The notes: a model not told the origin generated them from the sequence alone. DNA of 64,000 nt from Dendrobium chrysotoxum (GCA_019925795.1 CM034307.1:12855197-12919196); one strand, 5' to 3'. Numbered from the stretch's first letter, positions 22,699 through 35,989 are shown. Numbers and translations are program-made.

Positions 22699-23849
22699 TC
22701 AAGCATTTATGTCGATCACACCCAATCTGGTTCTTAAAATCCTGAATGAGTCAAAGGCCGGTGGTTTAGTAAAGATGTTACCCAGTTGATTTTCAATTGC
22801 TACATGATGTAGCTCAATGTCCCCTTTTATAACATGGTCCCTAATGAAGTGAAGCCTTATATCAATGTGTTTAGTTCTTAAATGTTGAATAGGAATCTTA
22901 GAGATACAGATGACACTAATGTTATCACATAGAATTGAAATTATGCCAACAGGTAATCCTAAATCCAAAAATTGTTACTTCAACTAAAGGATTGGGCCAC
23001 ATAACTTCCTAAGGCAATATACTCAGCTTCAGTAGTGGAAAGTGCTACAGAATTTTATTTTCTACTAGACCAGGAGACTAAAGGCTGTCCTATAAATTCG
23101 CAAGTTCCTGAAGTGCTCTTTCTATCCACCCTACACCCTATAAAATAAAAATCAGAATATCTATGATCTCAAAAGAAGTGTTATACCTAGGATACCAGAT
23201 TCCTAAGGTTGGGTTCCATAAGAGATATCTGAGGATTCTCTTAACTGCAATCAGGTGGGATTCCTTAGGATCAGCTTGAAACCTAGCACAAAGACAAACA
23301 CTAAACATGATATCAGGACGGCTAGCAGTCAGGTAAAGCAATGATCTAATTATTCTTCTAAACTTCTTCTGATCAACAGATTTTTCATTTGAATCTTTAT
23401 CTAACTGGACACTAGAACTCATGGGAGTGTTAATTGGATTGGCTTTATCCATTTCATATTTCTTCAAGATGTCCTTAATATATTTTGATTAATTGATAAA
23501 GGTTCTATCATCCATTTGCCTTATGCTAAATCCCAAAAAGTAGGACAATTCTCCCATCTTACTCATCTTAAATTCCTTACTCATTATTTTAGAAAAATCA
23601 TCACATAAGTTTTTATTAGAAAATCCAAAAAGTATATCATCAACATAGATCTGGACAATGAGTAAATCATGACCTACTTTTCTAAGAAAATGGGTGGTGT
23701 CAACGCTCCCCTTGACAAACACTCTTTCTAAAAGGAATGTACTAAGCCTCTCATACCAAGCTCTGGGTGCCTGATTTTATCCATATAAGGCCCTTTTTAA
23801 TTTAAAAACATGATTTGGATATTGAGAACTCTCAAAACTTGAGGGTTGC
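22699..23849 (-). pseudogene. pol: Element C: pol, 3' part (end of reverse transcriptase and RNase H)
   Basis: From the D insertion site downward the frame gives the second half of reverse transcriptase with an intact catalytic IYVDDILFGFS (about 23625-23660), then MGELSYFLGFSIRQ, KYEMDKANPINTPMSSS, RPDIMFSVCLCARFQADP and LRYLL, and RNase H with CDNISVICISKIPIQHLRTK and a final GVIDINA before the stop at 22699. There are stops near 23488, 23130 and 22980. The upstream part of the same gene resumes at 33951. Confidence 0.88.
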
Positions 23850-25539
23850 TAAAAGAGCGAATAGGTTGTTAGACCTATTAATTACGTCCCTAAGCTAACC
23901 AAGAGGGGGGTGAATTGGTACTTTAAAATTCTCTTGGAATTTTGGAAAAAAAATTTTAACACATTACAAAGCAAATCGTACTGTACGATCACAATTATTA
24001 CTAAACGAACAGAGTAAAATTTTTGATGATTTTTAACCACAAAAAAATAAAATGCAGTAAAGTAATAAAATGTAATAAGTAAAATAAAAACAGAATAGAG
24101 AACACCAGATTTTATAGTGGTTCGGTCAAACACGACCTACATCCACTCCCTAGAGACTCCTTCTCCAGGTATTGCACTATACTTAAGTGACTCTCCTTTT
24201 GCCCTCACAATAAGGTGGAGAAGCCTTTACAAACTCTCTTCTACCAACCTGGTGCGGTAGAGAACCATCATCCTTTTTCACCCTTCTGGTGAAGGCAGAG
24301 AACCCCATGTCCTTTCTCACCCTCATGGTGATGGCAAAGTACCACATCCTTTCTCACCCTCCTGGTGATAGTAGAGAACCAGAATCCTCTCAAACAACTT
24401 TCTTGCAAGAGCCTCCAAGGAGATTAGGAAGATGCTTGAATGACAAACACTGAGATCCTCACTATTGGATAACCTTGTGAATTCCCTCATAATTTTTTCT
24501 TCGAAGATCTCTTAACGCTTTCTCCCAAAATACTCTCCCAATCACTCTCCCCTTCACTCTTAAGAAAATTTTCGTAGAAGAATTTTTTGTTCAGTCAGTT
24601 TTAAGACCCTTAAATACTTAGGACAAGAAAAATCGTCCAAAGACTAAAAATTTCAAGTTTCACGCATGCCGATCATCCTATATGATCGCACATCGTACTG
24701 TACGAATAGTTCAAATCACTGAACAATTCATCTCATACGATCCCATACGAACCTAACTCAAAGTCGTTCGTACCTCAAAACCTTATATACGAACTCTATT
24801 TCGTACTGTATGAATAGTTCAAAAAATAAATGATTCATCCCGTACGATCTCATACGAACCTAACTCAGAGCCGTTCGTACCTAAAATTCTTCTGTACGAA
24901 CTCTATTTTGTACTATATGAATAGTTCAAAAAATAAACGATTCATCCCGTATGATCGCATACAAACCTAACTCAGAGCTGTTCGTAACTTAAATCCTTCT
25001 GTATGAACTCTATTTCGTACCGTATGAATAGTTCAAAAAATGATCGATTCGTCTCGTATGATCCAGTATGAACCTAATTCAGAGTCGTTCATCCTTGAAA
25101 TCCTTATGTATGAAATCTATTTCGTACTGTACGAATTGGACTTAGAAAAATTTCCAGGCAGGCAGGTTCGTTGTGGAGGACAGACAAATACAAATCGTCC
25201 TGTACGATCCAATATTATACTATATGATCAATTTTAAAAATTAAGTTTTTTACTCCCCCATTGTGTGTATGTGCACAGTTATCCAACTTAAATCACACTC
25301 TCTCAGACTCAAGAAAATAAAAATACAGACTTCACTTACAGTAAACATTAACAAATGAACTTGAAGTCTTCAGCAATCTGGAGTGTGAATTTCCTAAAAA
25401 AATATGTTAGTACACACAAAAGAAAGAAACTTTAATATTTGTTAGGAGAAGAATAAAATAAACAATAAGCTTTTGTAATCATCAAAAATAACTTGTATCA
25501 GAATTCACTTGAATGAACGGATTTACACAAATCAAAACA
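23850..25539 (-). repeat. Element D: 3' LTR
   Basis: It is 1690 bp and begins on the minus strand with TGTTTTGATTTG at 25539. The terminal CA has decayed to TA at 23850. It holds a GTAC array (about 24667-25230) of four to five 110-bp tandem units with TTCGTACTGTACGAA-type motifs, a TATA-like AAGTATTTAAGGG at about 24607-24619, CACCAGGAGGGTGA-type repeats (24270-24370) and CCCCCCTCTTGGTTAGC near 23900. Confidence 0.9.
24667..25230 (-). repeat. 110-bp tandem repeats with GTAC motifs in the U3 of element D
   Basis: On the + strand each unit carries TAGTTCAAAAAATGAACGA, ATTCATCCCGTACGAT, CGAACCTAACTCAGAG, CGTTCGTACCTCAAAAC and CTGTACGAACTCTATTTCG, followed by a TACTGTATGAA motif. Units start near 24703, 24817, 24915 and 25029. 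The damaged 5' LTR holds the same array at about 33095-33640. Confidence 0.75.
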
Positions 25540-26920
25540 ATCTCCCCCATTTTGATAATGGTAAAACATTTATTATTTAATTTAACAATTAAATTCACGT
25601 GTCTCCTAAGCTTCCACTAAATGTACGCTCCCCCTAAATAAATGATCTCCTAAGCTCCCCCTAAAGAAATAACCTACCTTAAACAAGGGATAAAAGGAGG
25701 TTAGATGATCTAATATGGAATAAGCAAAGGGAAGAGTAGGACAAGAATAAACAAGACACGCACATATAAGTACCATATGAAGAACAAACGAGACACACAC
25801 ATACAAGTACCACTTGTAAACTAAATAACATGAATACAAATACAAGTACATATATAACATGACATCATAATATGCAACTAGACTAACATACAATAATACA
25901 AAACATACAACAAGCAAGTCAAATAATACAAAACTCCCCTTTTTGACAACAACAAAAAAAGAAGACACTCAAAGGAGTTGAGGATTTAAATAATTTTAAA
26001 AGAAGATTAAATATAATATTAAAATCAAATGCAAAAAATAAAGACTCAAAATGATTTAGATCACAAAGTATAATAAGGAGAAGAAGAGTTGATCTATGAC
26101 AGTAATATAATAGACAGATTAAATAACCATAACTATTGCACAAATGATGAAATAAAATTACCAAATCTCTAAATCAAAAGTGACAATCATTGTTTAGTGA
26201 ACTAGGAGAAAATGTTAAAGGAAAGAATAATTGACGACATTGCGTATCTTTTCAAATGAAGGGGTACATTTTGTGCACTTAGTCAATATTTGGGCTAATT
26301 TTGTGCCTCTTTTTAATTTTGGCGGCATTGTGCATCTTTTATTGTATGGCACACTTTGTGCATCTTTTCAAGCTTTACTCTTAATATTTTCATTAAATAA
26401 AATTCTTTCCAACAACACCATCCCTTTGTCACAATTTCAATAATGAATACTTTGATGTAGAAATCAAGAGCAATATTAAGACATCAAATATACAAGAATT
26501 TAGGCTAATTAATACATATCTAAAATAATATAATGTAAGATCATCTAATCTACACCAAATTATTATGAAATCTAAATATGTTGAGAAGTTAAATTATGCA
26601 TTGAAATTTTTATTGTTATATAACCTCAATTAACATTTTAGAAATTTAGTCAACTACGATCGAGTGTTAAAGATTAGTAAATTTTCAGTCATTATCACAA
26701 TCACAAAATAATGTGCATTAACTTCATTCCATCTTGATTGAAACATATAATATAGCAAGCTTTTACATTCAGAAACTAATTTCATAAGACTAAGCTTGCC
26801 AAACAGAATTACCATCCATACAACTATCAAAGGAAAACATAACAAGAACCACAGTCACAACAAAAAATAACTCATAGAAAAGCAAATCAATAATCAAGTC
26901 AAACAACAAGAAGAACTACT
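25540..26920 (-). other. Element D: 3' spacer with polypurine tract and TGTGCATC repeats
   Basis: The tract CAAAATGGGGGAGAT (minus strand, 25540-25554) abuts the LTR. About five TTTGTGCATCTTTT/TTTGTGCCTCTTTT units lie at 26240-26370. The rest is AT-rich; no gene is seen. Confidence 0.65.
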
Positions 26921-28021
26921 CTAATAGTCCGAAGGTCCTTCATTTGGAGGAGGTGGAGGAGCAGCGAATATAGCTAAATAAATAGCTATTGAGTGTCATA
27001 ATGTTGGTGTTTACTATCTCAAACTGTCCTCTAATCCACCCCCTATCCTCATTATATTGATCATCCTGCTTCTTCATATGCGCCTCCATATTATTAAATC
27101 TTTGATCAAGCCTATCAAACTGCTGGACCATATCCTGATAGAAGTCTTGGTTGGGTCCAGGTGTAGGTGCAGGAGCTGGTGCAGGTTCGGGTTCATCCTC
27201 AGAACTACCCATATTTTCATCTTTCCCAAAAGTGCTTGAAAAGAAGCATCGGTGAAATAAAGTGGCAGTTCAGATGGTCCGTCTGGGTGTCCTATATTGT
27301 ACTTCTTTTCAAGGATGTAACAAATCACATGACCAAGAGCAATGTTCTTCTTTCTCTTCACACTAAGATGGCCAATATTGGTGACATAAAATAGATAGTC
27401 CAAAATTAATTGGGCTTCATCAATAGGTTGGCCAATCATAAGCATGTAAGTGACAGAAGAGAGAAGATGGGTAATGTTTACTCTATCTCTGGCCTTGGAA
27501 ATGATGGAGGTCCTAACAACATGTTAAATTATCCGAGCATTTTGGTTCAACATGTCAACTCGAGGAATGTGAGTAGGTTGGCTTATACCTCTAATCACTT
27601 GATTGACTTTTGACTAATCATAATCCGATCGAGAAGTTAGAGTATGTGTCCGTATTCCAAGATTTTTTAGATGAAAATATTCTCTAAGGCCCTCTTTGGT
27701 TATTTCAACTCTTTGTTTTAGGACGTAGGAAGATATTCTTGAATGGTCCTGATTAAAAGTCATGTTGGCCAAAAACACATGGAAAAGATCTTTGTTGTAT
27801 GCAAAGATCAGAGTGAGAAGGAAAGAGAACTGAGTAGAATCAAATAGAGGCATTACTGCAGAATGAAGATTTTCTTGCAGTAGAATGTGGGAAGGAGTGA
27901 TTTTACATGCGGCATACCTATAGTATGCCTCTTCATTTTGTGCACTTAGAAAGTTATCATCCCAGTCCCTCCTAGATGATGACCCTCTGGATTGATGCAC
28001 TCTCTTGCCACTTCCTGACAT
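26921..28021 (-). pseudogene. Element D: envelope-like frame, best preserved copy
   Basis: The ATG at 28021 opens MSGSGKRVHQSRGSSSRRDW, a short basic serine/arginine stretch, followed by NEEAYYRYAACKITPSHILL, PLFDSTQFSFLLTLIFAY, VEITKEGLREYFHL and LTSRSDYD. After a stop at 27614 the frame continues through MLMIGQPIDEAQLILDYLFY, KKNIALGHVICYILE, an alanine-proline repeat with GPNQDFYQDM (about 27140-27190), and a heptad-like QQFDRLDQRFNNMEAHMKKQ, and ends in PPPPPNEGPSDY at 26921 after one frame slip. It lies between pol and the 3' LTR, as in SIRE elements. The Q-rich tail is likely to form a coiled coil. No signal peptide or membrane span is seen, so its role remains unknown. Confidence 0.8.
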
Positions 28022-28660
28022 CTCTTTTTAATGCTCTGAAGGGTTTGAAAATGAAAGAAAATGACCCTCCTTTTTATAAAAAAGCAATTAACTATACTTT
28101 ATGAAACAAGTTCGTATGAGATAAAATGAATTTCATCTAGGATAAATTAAATTTCATACGGGATGAATGGAAACGGTCAAAAATGAAAAGGCTTTTTATA
28201 AACTGCTCGTCCTAAGGCATCCTTTCGTACAGGCTTTTTGACTTCCTGATCGTACAGACGATGATGTGTTCGTTCGGGATGATCAGGATATTAAAGGATC
28301 GTTCAAGCGACGGTTAGGTTTGTCCTTATCCAAATTGACAGATGGATCATACAGATGAAGACGTGTTCGTCTGAGATGATCAACACTAATAACTGATACT
28401 AACCGTGAACCCAGCTCATTCGTACAGATGAATCTTTTATAATCGTGCAGTACGATGATGACATTATAAAATACGAACAGACAAAGAACATACAGTATCA
28501 TCACTCCAACTCTACAGGTTTTCTACACTAGAATAAAGACCAACACAAGACAAAATTTTTAATTTTTTAAAGAAGAATATACAAGATAACCGCAAAATAC
28601 AATAAACTAGAAACAACCAAACTAACAAACACATACAAAATAATTTTGTAGAATTTTCAA
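28022..28660 (-). promoter_or_regulatory. GTAC-motif array and TATA box upstream of the D envelope-like frame
   Basis: From about 28105 to 28505 motifs of the TCGTAC/GTACGA type recur (for example near 28215, 28245, 28420 and 28450). A good TATA box, TTTTTTATAAAAAGG on the minus strand, is at about 28069-28083, some 50-60 bases upstream of the ATG at 28021. The remaining stretch up to the pol stop codon is AT-rich with no gene. Confidence 0.55.
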
Positions 28661-31600
28661 TCATGCACTAAGATCAATCACACCTAGCCTTATCCTTAAT
28701 ATGTTAAAAGTATCAAAAGCTAAAGGTTTTGTGAAAATATCTGCAAGCTGATCTTTAGTAGCAACATGATGTAGTTTAATTTTTCCTTTTTGCTATATGA
28801 TCTCTAATGAAATGATGCCTTATATCAATATGCTTTGTTCTAGAGTGTTGAATAGGATTTTTTAAAATATAAATGGCACTAGTATTATCACAAAAGATTG
28901 GAATTATACCAATAAAAAATCCTAAATCAACAAATTTTTGTTTCAACCAAAGCCCCTGTGCAACACAACTCCATAAGGCAATATACTCTGCTTCAGTTGT
29001 AGAAAGTGCTACTGAATTTTATTTCTTATTGGACCAAGATACTAAAGAATTTTTAATAAATTGATAAGTCCTAGAAGTACTTTTCCTATCTGCTCTACAG
29101 CCTGTAAAATCAGAATCTGAGTATCCAATGATTTCAAAAGAAGAAGTATTCTTAGGATATCAAATCTCTAAATTTTGAGTTCCCAAAAGATATCTCAATA
29201 TTCTTTTCACTGCTGTCAAATATGATTCCTTTGGATCATATTGAAATCTAGCACATAAACAAACACTAAACATAATGTCTGGTCGGCTAGCAGTCAAGTA
29301 AAGTAAAGATCCAATTATTCCTTTAAACTTCTTTTGATCAATAGATTTTCCCTTATGATCCTTATCTAATAATACTGAGGAACTCATGGGTGTAGTTACT
29401 GGTTTAACATTATCCATTTCATACTTTTTGAGGATATCCTTAACATACTTAGATTGATAAAGAAAAGTTCCTTCCTCATTTTGCTTTATGTTAAAACTAA
29501 GAAAATAACTCAAGTCACCCATCAAACTCATCTCAAATTCACTACTCATTATTTTTGAAAATTCATCACATAAATTTTTATCAGTTGATCCAAAAATGAT
29601 GTCATCCACATATATTTGTACAATGAGTATATCATTTCTAATTCTTTTCAAAAATAGAGTGGTGTCCACACTTCCTTTAATAAATGATCCTTTTAATAGG
29701 AAAGTGCTTAACCTCTCACACCAAGCTCAAGGTGCCTATTTTAGTTTATACAATGCCTTTTTCAATTTAAAGACATGATTAGGGAATGTAGAATTTTCAA
29801 AACCTGGAGGCTGCTCAACATAAATATCCTCTTCTATCACCCCATTCAAAAAGGCACATTTAACATCTATTTGATACAATTTAAAATCTTTAAAACAGGC
29901 AAAGGTTAATAACACCCTAATTGCTTCAAGTCTTGCCACAGGGGCAAATGTCTCTTCAAATCAATTCCTTCTATTTGATTATAGCCCTTAACAACTAATC
30001 TTGCCTTATTTCTAATCACAACTCCTGAATCATTCATTTTGTTTTTGAACACCCACTTAGTTCCAACTACACTTTGATCCTTTGACCTTTCAATTAACTC
30101 CCAAATATTATTTTTTTTAAATTGATTCAACTCTTCCTGCATGGCCAAAATCTAAAATTCATCCAAAAGTGCTTCATCAATATTAGTGGGTTTAACCATT
30201 GAAATAAAAGCTGAATGATTTACTTCTTTCCTCAAACTATGCCTAGTCTTAACTCCTTCACTTGGTTCTCCTAAAATTAACTCTTTAGGATGACTTCTAA
30301 TAAATTTCCATTCTTTAGGCAAATAGTTTTCTTCTTCCTTTTCAACCATTTCTTCAACCTTTTGATTTTCAAGTTTTTAGGTTATAACCTCAACCTCATC
30401 TTCATCCAACTTAAACCCTTCACTATTATAAGATTCATCAAAAATAACATAAGTGATCTCCTCAACTACCAATGTTCTTTTATTAAAAACTCTATAGGAT
30501 TTTCCAACACTTGAATAACCTAGAAAAATTCCTTCATCAGATTTCGAATCAAATTTTCCTAAGAGAGTTTTGTTATTATTATGAATGAACACTTTACATC
30601 CAAAAATATATAGATATGAGAGGTTGGGACTTCTACATTTAAGAAGTTCATAGGGTGTCTTATTTAATTTAGATCTAATGTACACCCTATTCAATACATA
30701 GTACGCTATGCTAATTGCTTCAGCCCAGAAATATTTTGGAAGTGAATATTCTGCCAACATGGCTCTAGCAGTTTCAATTAATATCCTATTATTTCTTTCT
30801 TCAACTCCATTCTATTAAGGTGTCCTAGAAGCTGAGAAGTTGTGTTTAATCCCATGAGATTTGCAAAAATTATCAAACAATTCATTTTCAAATTCTCCCC
30901 CATGATCACTTTGGATAGTTACAATTTCAAAACCTAATTTTCTCTTAATTCAAAAGGTAAAATCTCTAAACTCTTCAAATGATTCACTCTTATGATTCAA
31001 AAATCTAATCCAGGTGAACCTAGAATAATCATCCATAATTACATACCCAAATTTTTTTCCTCCTAAACTTAAAGTACTAATAGGTCTAAATAGATCCATG
31101 TGAAGAATTTTTAAAGGCTTGCTAGTCCTAATTTCCTTGATTGAACTAAAGGAGGATCTGACTTGTTTTCCTAATTGAATGCATCACATAAATGGTCTTT
31201 AGTGAAGTCTAATTTGGGTACTCCTCTAACTAGCTCCTTTTGGGTGATTTTCTTAAGATTTCTCATACTAGTATGACAAAGTTTTCTATGCCATAACCAT
31301 GATTCATCATATACAGTTTTCAAATAAATAGCAGTAGAAGGATTTACAAAATTCAAATCTAGCATGTAAACATTATTCACTCTATCACCATTTAACACAA
31401 TGGTTCTATTTTGATTAATAACACAACTATTAAGCAAGAATTTTATATGATAACCTTTGTCACACAATTAACTTATGCTCAACAGATTGTGTTTTAAGCC
31501 TTCAACTAATAGAATATTTTCAATCATAAAATTTTAAGAATTTCCAATTATACCTTTACCTACCACTCGCTTGATAGTATTATCTCTAAGTGTAACCTTA

Positions 31601-31839
31601 CCTCCATTCCTGGCTTCCAGTGTTATAAATTGTTTTGCATCTCCAGTCATTTGCTTTGAGTAGTCGTTGTCCAGGTATCAAATACTCTTACGAGGTCTTG
31701 TGTGAGAGCGTTCCTGTAAAAATATAAAACGTTAGACTTGGTAACCCAAATAAGTTTGGGTTCACCTCTAGACAATTTTAAAACAGATGCATGTGTGAAA
31801 TGCTGTGATTTATCCATCTTAGATCTCCACATTAGATGT
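28661..31839 (-). pseudogene. pol: Element D: copia pol
   Basis: On the minus strand: a protease region at about 31640-31690 in which the Asp-Ser-Gly triad has become Asp-Asn-Asp (YLDNDYSKQMTGD); the integrase zinc region WHRKLCHTSMRNLKKITQ (31240-31330); the integrase core with MDDYSRFTW (about 31020), QSDHGGEFENE (about 30900) and NGVEERNNRIL preceded by two stops (about 30800); a hinge AEYSLPKYFWAEA; reverse transcriptase with VDVKCAFLNGVIEEDIYVEQ (about 29810-29880) and an intact IYVDDIIFGS (about 29590-29620), then MGDLSYFLSFNI and RPDIMFSVCLCARFQYDP; and RNase H ending in GVIDLSA at 28661. It is less decayed than B, in keeping with being the later insertion into C. Confidence 0.9.
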
Positions 31840-32965
31840 GTTATATAATGTATAGTACAGGTGTGAGATATATGTCCAATCATACCACAAAAAAAACACT
31901 TTACTCTTGGAAAAGGATTCACCAATCTATTTATCTTATTAGATCTTCTCTTAGATTTTGAATTAGTGGACTTGTGGTAGATTTTGAGAAAATCTTCCAA
32001 TTTAGGTGGAATCCTATTTTTCTTAAGTGCTTTCAAATTAACTTTAAGAAAAATTGAATTATTAATCTTCAACTTATGCTCTCTACTATCCGATTCATCC
32101 ATAAAAGTTTTGAAATCATTTTCAAGTTTAGTGTGTGATGATTTTAAAATTTCATGTTGTTTATTCAAATCATCAAATTCATCCAATAAAGTCATATAGT
32201 TACTATCAATTAAAGCATGATCTTTCCTAAGGATTTCGCACTCTTTTTGCAGCTCTAGATATTCTAAATTTAATTTAGCATGCAACTTTTTCAGTTTCCT
32301 ATATGCATAATGAATGAGTTCAAAAACTTCAAATAGTTTATCATAACTTAAGTCATATACCTCCTCTTGATCTGACTGATCAAGATTGTCTGCCATTAAG
32401 CACAAGTTGGTGACTTCCTCTTCAGGGGCTATTTCTGAAGAACCTGAAGCTGAGTCTGCCCAAAAAGCTCGTTGAAGTCTCTTTTTACCCCTTCTTTCCT
32501 TTGGTTTCTCCTCGGCCTTCTCCTTGCTAGGATTTGCCTTGAGATTGGGATAATCTGTCTTTATGTGTCCTGGCTTCCTGCATTCATAGCAAATAACTTC
32601 ATTAGAAGCCTTAACATTATTTTGGAACTTACCTTTGTTCCACTGTTGGCGTCTTCTCTGCTTCCTTTTTAGGAAACTCTTGAACTACCTTGTCATTAAG
32701 GCAATGTCTTCCTCATCCTTAGGTAGTGACTGATCACTTTCTGAATCATCCACCTTTAAAGCTATATTCTTCTCCTTTCACTTCTCACCTACATCAATCT
32801 ATCTTTGAGTCACAAATTGCTCGTAAGCAATTAGTGATCCAAGAAGACTGTCAATAGAATAGGTATTTAAATCTTTAGATTCTGTTATTGCAGTTATCTT
32901 TACATCATATGTCGTAGGTAAACAACGAAGTATCTTATTTACTTTTTTTACATTAGTTAACTCGT
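31840..32965 (-). pseudogene. gag: Element D: gag, C-terminal part only
   Basis: The retained part has a CCHC knuckle (CYECRKPGHIKTDY, about 32570-32610, last Cys replaced by Tyr), an acidic linker, a long coiled-coil-like stretch (HAYRKLKKLHAKLNLEYLEL, about 32230-32320, to FDDLNKQHEILKSS) and a second knuckle CFFCGMIGHISHTC near 31855-31895, followed by the protease. The N-terminal capsid half is absent: the sequence breaks off near 32965, after the segment that in element C reads ILRCLPSSYDAKI, and runs into damaged LTR sequence. Confidence 0.85.
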
Positions 32966-33950
32966 ACTTTATTGAAAAAAAAATGTTAACATAATATAAA
33001 GCAAATCGTACTTTACGATCACAATTCGTACTGTATGATCATAATTCGTACTGTGCGAATAAAGTAAAATTTTTGATGATTTTCAACCCGTATGATCGCA
33101 CATCATACTGTACAAATAGTTCAAATCACTGAACAATTCATCTCATACGATCCCATACAAACCTAACTCAGAGTCGTTCGTACCTCAAAACCTTCTGTAC
33201 GAACTCTATTTCGTATTGTACAAATAGTTTAAAAAATGAATGATTCGTCCCATATAATCGTATACGAACCTAACACAGAGCCGTTCGTATCTCAAATCCT
33301 TCTGTACGAACTCTATTTCGTACTGTATGAATAGTTCAAAAAATGAACGATTCATCCCGTAGGATTGAATACGAACCTAACTCAGAGTCATTCGTACCTC
33401 AAATCCTTCTATATGAACTCTATTTTGTACTGTATGAATAGTTCAAAAAATTAACGATTTGTCCCAAATGATCCAGTATGAACCTAATTTAGAGTCGTTC
33501 GTCCCTGAAAACTTTATGTATGAAATCTATTTCGTACTGTACGAACTAGACTTAAAAAAATTTCCAGGCATGCAGGTTCGTTGTGGAGGACAGACAAATA
33601 CAGATCGTCCTGTATGATCCAATATCATACTGTACGATCAGTTTTAAAAATTAAGTTTTTTACTCCCCCATTTTGTGTGTGTGCATAGTTATCTAACTTA
33701 CAATCACACTCTCTTAGACTCCAGAAAATAAAAATACAGACTTCACCTACAGTAAACATTAACAAATGAACTTGAAGTCTTCAGCAATTTGAAGTGTGAA
33801 TTTCCTGAAAAAATATGCTAGTACACATAAAAGAAAGGAAATCCAATATTTGTTAGGAGAAGAATAAAACAAACAATAAGCTTTTATAATCATCAAAAAT
33901 AACTTGTATCAGAATTCACTTGAACGAACAAATTTATACAAATTATAACA
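32966..33950 (-). repeat. Element D: damaged 5' LTR
   Basis: It starts on the minus strand with TGTTATAATTTG at 33950, next to the target duplication, and matches the 3' LTR through the cacaca landmark and the GTAC array (about 33095-33640). It then jumps from GATCGCACATCATACTG straight to the AAAAATTTTGATGATTTT landmark near 33065-33090. About 640 bp present in the 3' copy (roughly 24040-24675), including the TATA region, are missing. U5, the primer site and the gag start are also lost. Confidence 0.85.
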
Positions 33951-35989
33951 GTTGCTCTACAAAGATATCTTCATTTATTACCCCATTCAAAAAGGCACTC
34001 TTGACATCCATTTGAAAAAACTTAAATCCCTTATAACAGGTAAAGGCTAGTAGCACTCTAATGGCTTCCAATCTAGCTACAAGGGTAAAGGTTTCCTCAA
34101 AATCAATCCCCTCTATTTGATTGTACTCCTTACCCACCAATCTTGCCTTATTCCTAACCACCACACCAGAGTCATTCATCTTATTCTTAAAGACCCATTT
34201 GGTTCCCATAACATTTTAATTCTTAGGCCTTTCTACTAACTCCCAAATATCATTCTTTATAAATTGGTTCAATTTCTCTTGCATAGCTAAGATCCAAAAT
34301 TCATCAAAAAGGGCTTGATTGATGTTGGTGGGTTCAGTCATTGAGATAAAGGCAGAATGGTTTATTTCATTCCTAAGTCCATGCCTAGTTCTAACACCTT
34401 TAGAAGGGTCTCCTAAGATCAATTTTTTAAGATGACTCAAAGAATATCTCCAATCTCTGGGCAAAATATTTTCAGTTTCTACTCTTTTCTCCAGATTTAT
34501 ATTTTCAACACATTAGGTAATCTCTCCTGCATCTTCTTCTTCCTCAACTCTAGACTCTTTCAGATCAGATTCATCAAACACCACATGAGTAGTCTCTTTC
34601 ACCACCAAAGTCCTATTATTAAATACCCCAAAAAATTTTCCCATACTTGAATATCCTAAGAACACTCCTTCATCAGATTTTGGGGCAAATTTTTTTAAGG
34701 ATGATTTCCCATTGTTAAGAATGAAACCTTACAGCCAAAGACATAGAGGTGGGACAAGTTTGGAGTTCCACTCTTAATAATCTCATAGGGTGTCTTATTC
34801 ATATTGGATCTAACATTCACTCTATTCAATAAAATAATAGGCTGTGTTCACCGCTTCTGCCCAAAAGTATTTAAGAAGTGAATACTCAAAATGCATGGCT
34901 CCAGCAGCTTCCACCAAGGTTCTATTCTTTCTTTCAGCTACCCCATTCTGCTGAGGGATCCTAGGAGCTGAAAAGTTGTGGCTAATCCCATGATCCTCAT
35001 AGAAGGTTTCAAATTTTTTATTTTCAAGTTCCCCACCATGATCACTATAGATGGTCACAATCTTACAGCCTAACTTCTTCTGAATCTAAGTGGAGAAAGA
35101 TTTAAATTCATCAAATAACTCAGATTTATGTGACATAAATTTAATCCAAGTGAACCTCGAGTAATCATCAATAATCTCAAATCCAAAGACTTTTCCCCCT
35201 AAGCTGGTAGTGCTAATGGGTCCAAAGAGATCCATGTAAAGAACTTCTAAAGGTCTAGAGGTGTTGATATCCTTAATGGAGTGAAAAGAGGCTTAGACTT
35301 GCTTCCCTAGTTGACAGGTATCACACAGGTGATCCTTAGTGAACTTAAGCTTGGGGACACCTCTAACTAAGTCTTTTTGGGTGACCCTTCTAAGGGTTTC
35401 ATACTGGCATGACATAATCTCCAATGCAACAATCAAGACTCATCAGTAGTAGTTTTTAAGAAAATTGAAACATCAACTTTAAAGAATCTTACATCCAGCA
35501 TGTAGACATTATTAATTATTTTTTCCTACAAAATAATTTTGTCATTAAACTTATAATACAGCAAGTTGGCAGGAACTTTATATTGTATCCTTTATCACAG
35601 AGTTGACTAATGCTGAGTAAGATATGTTTTAGTCCATCTATAAGCAAAAATTTATCTATAATGAAATTTTTTGAATCACTAATTATATCTGCTCCTACCA
35701 CCCTTTTGGTGGTGCTGTCTCCAAGTGTAACCTTGCCTTTAGCTCTGGCCTCTAGCAAAATGAATTGATTTATATCTCCAGTCATATATCTTGAATATCT
35801 GATATCTAGGTACCACATGCTCTCACGAGATCTTGTGTGAGAGCACACCTAAAAAATTATCAAACATTAGATTTAGGAATTCAAACAGGTTTAGGTTCCT
35901 TCTTATAAAAAGAAGAATGCAATGTATGTGTGCTGTGCTGTGAAACATGCAATTTGGGTCTCCACACCCATTGTGTACTACGGTGAATA
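33951..35989 (-). pseudogene. pol: Element C: pol, 5' part (protease, integrase, start of reverse transcriptase)
   Basis: On the minus strand: the protease segment SMWYLDIRYSRYMTGD (about 35770-35820) in which Ser-Gly of the triad are Ile-Arg; LLIDGLKHILLSISQLCDKG; an integrase core with IIDDYSRFTW (about 35160), YSDHGGELEN (about 35035) and NGVAERKNRTL (about 34940), so all three acidic residues are kept; the hinge SLLKYFWAEAVNTAY; and the start of reverse transcriptase with WVFKNKMNDSGVVVRNKARL, YNQIEGIDFEETFTLVARLE and MDVKSAFLNGVI (33943-34209). Stops occur at several places (for example near 34212 and 34820). The gene continues at 23849 beyond element D. Confidence 0.88.

Larger units (their letters stand above)
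23850..33950 (-). mobile_element. Element D: SIRE-type copia retrotransposon nested in element C
   Basis: Perfect target duplications GTTGC lie at 23845-23849 and 33951-33955, and the pol frame of C resumes at once on each side. The 3' half is complete, with LTR (23850-25539), polypurine tract, envelope-like frame and pol. The 5' half is damaged: the gag start, primer site and U5 are gone and the 5' LTR has an internal deletion. Confidence 0.92.
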
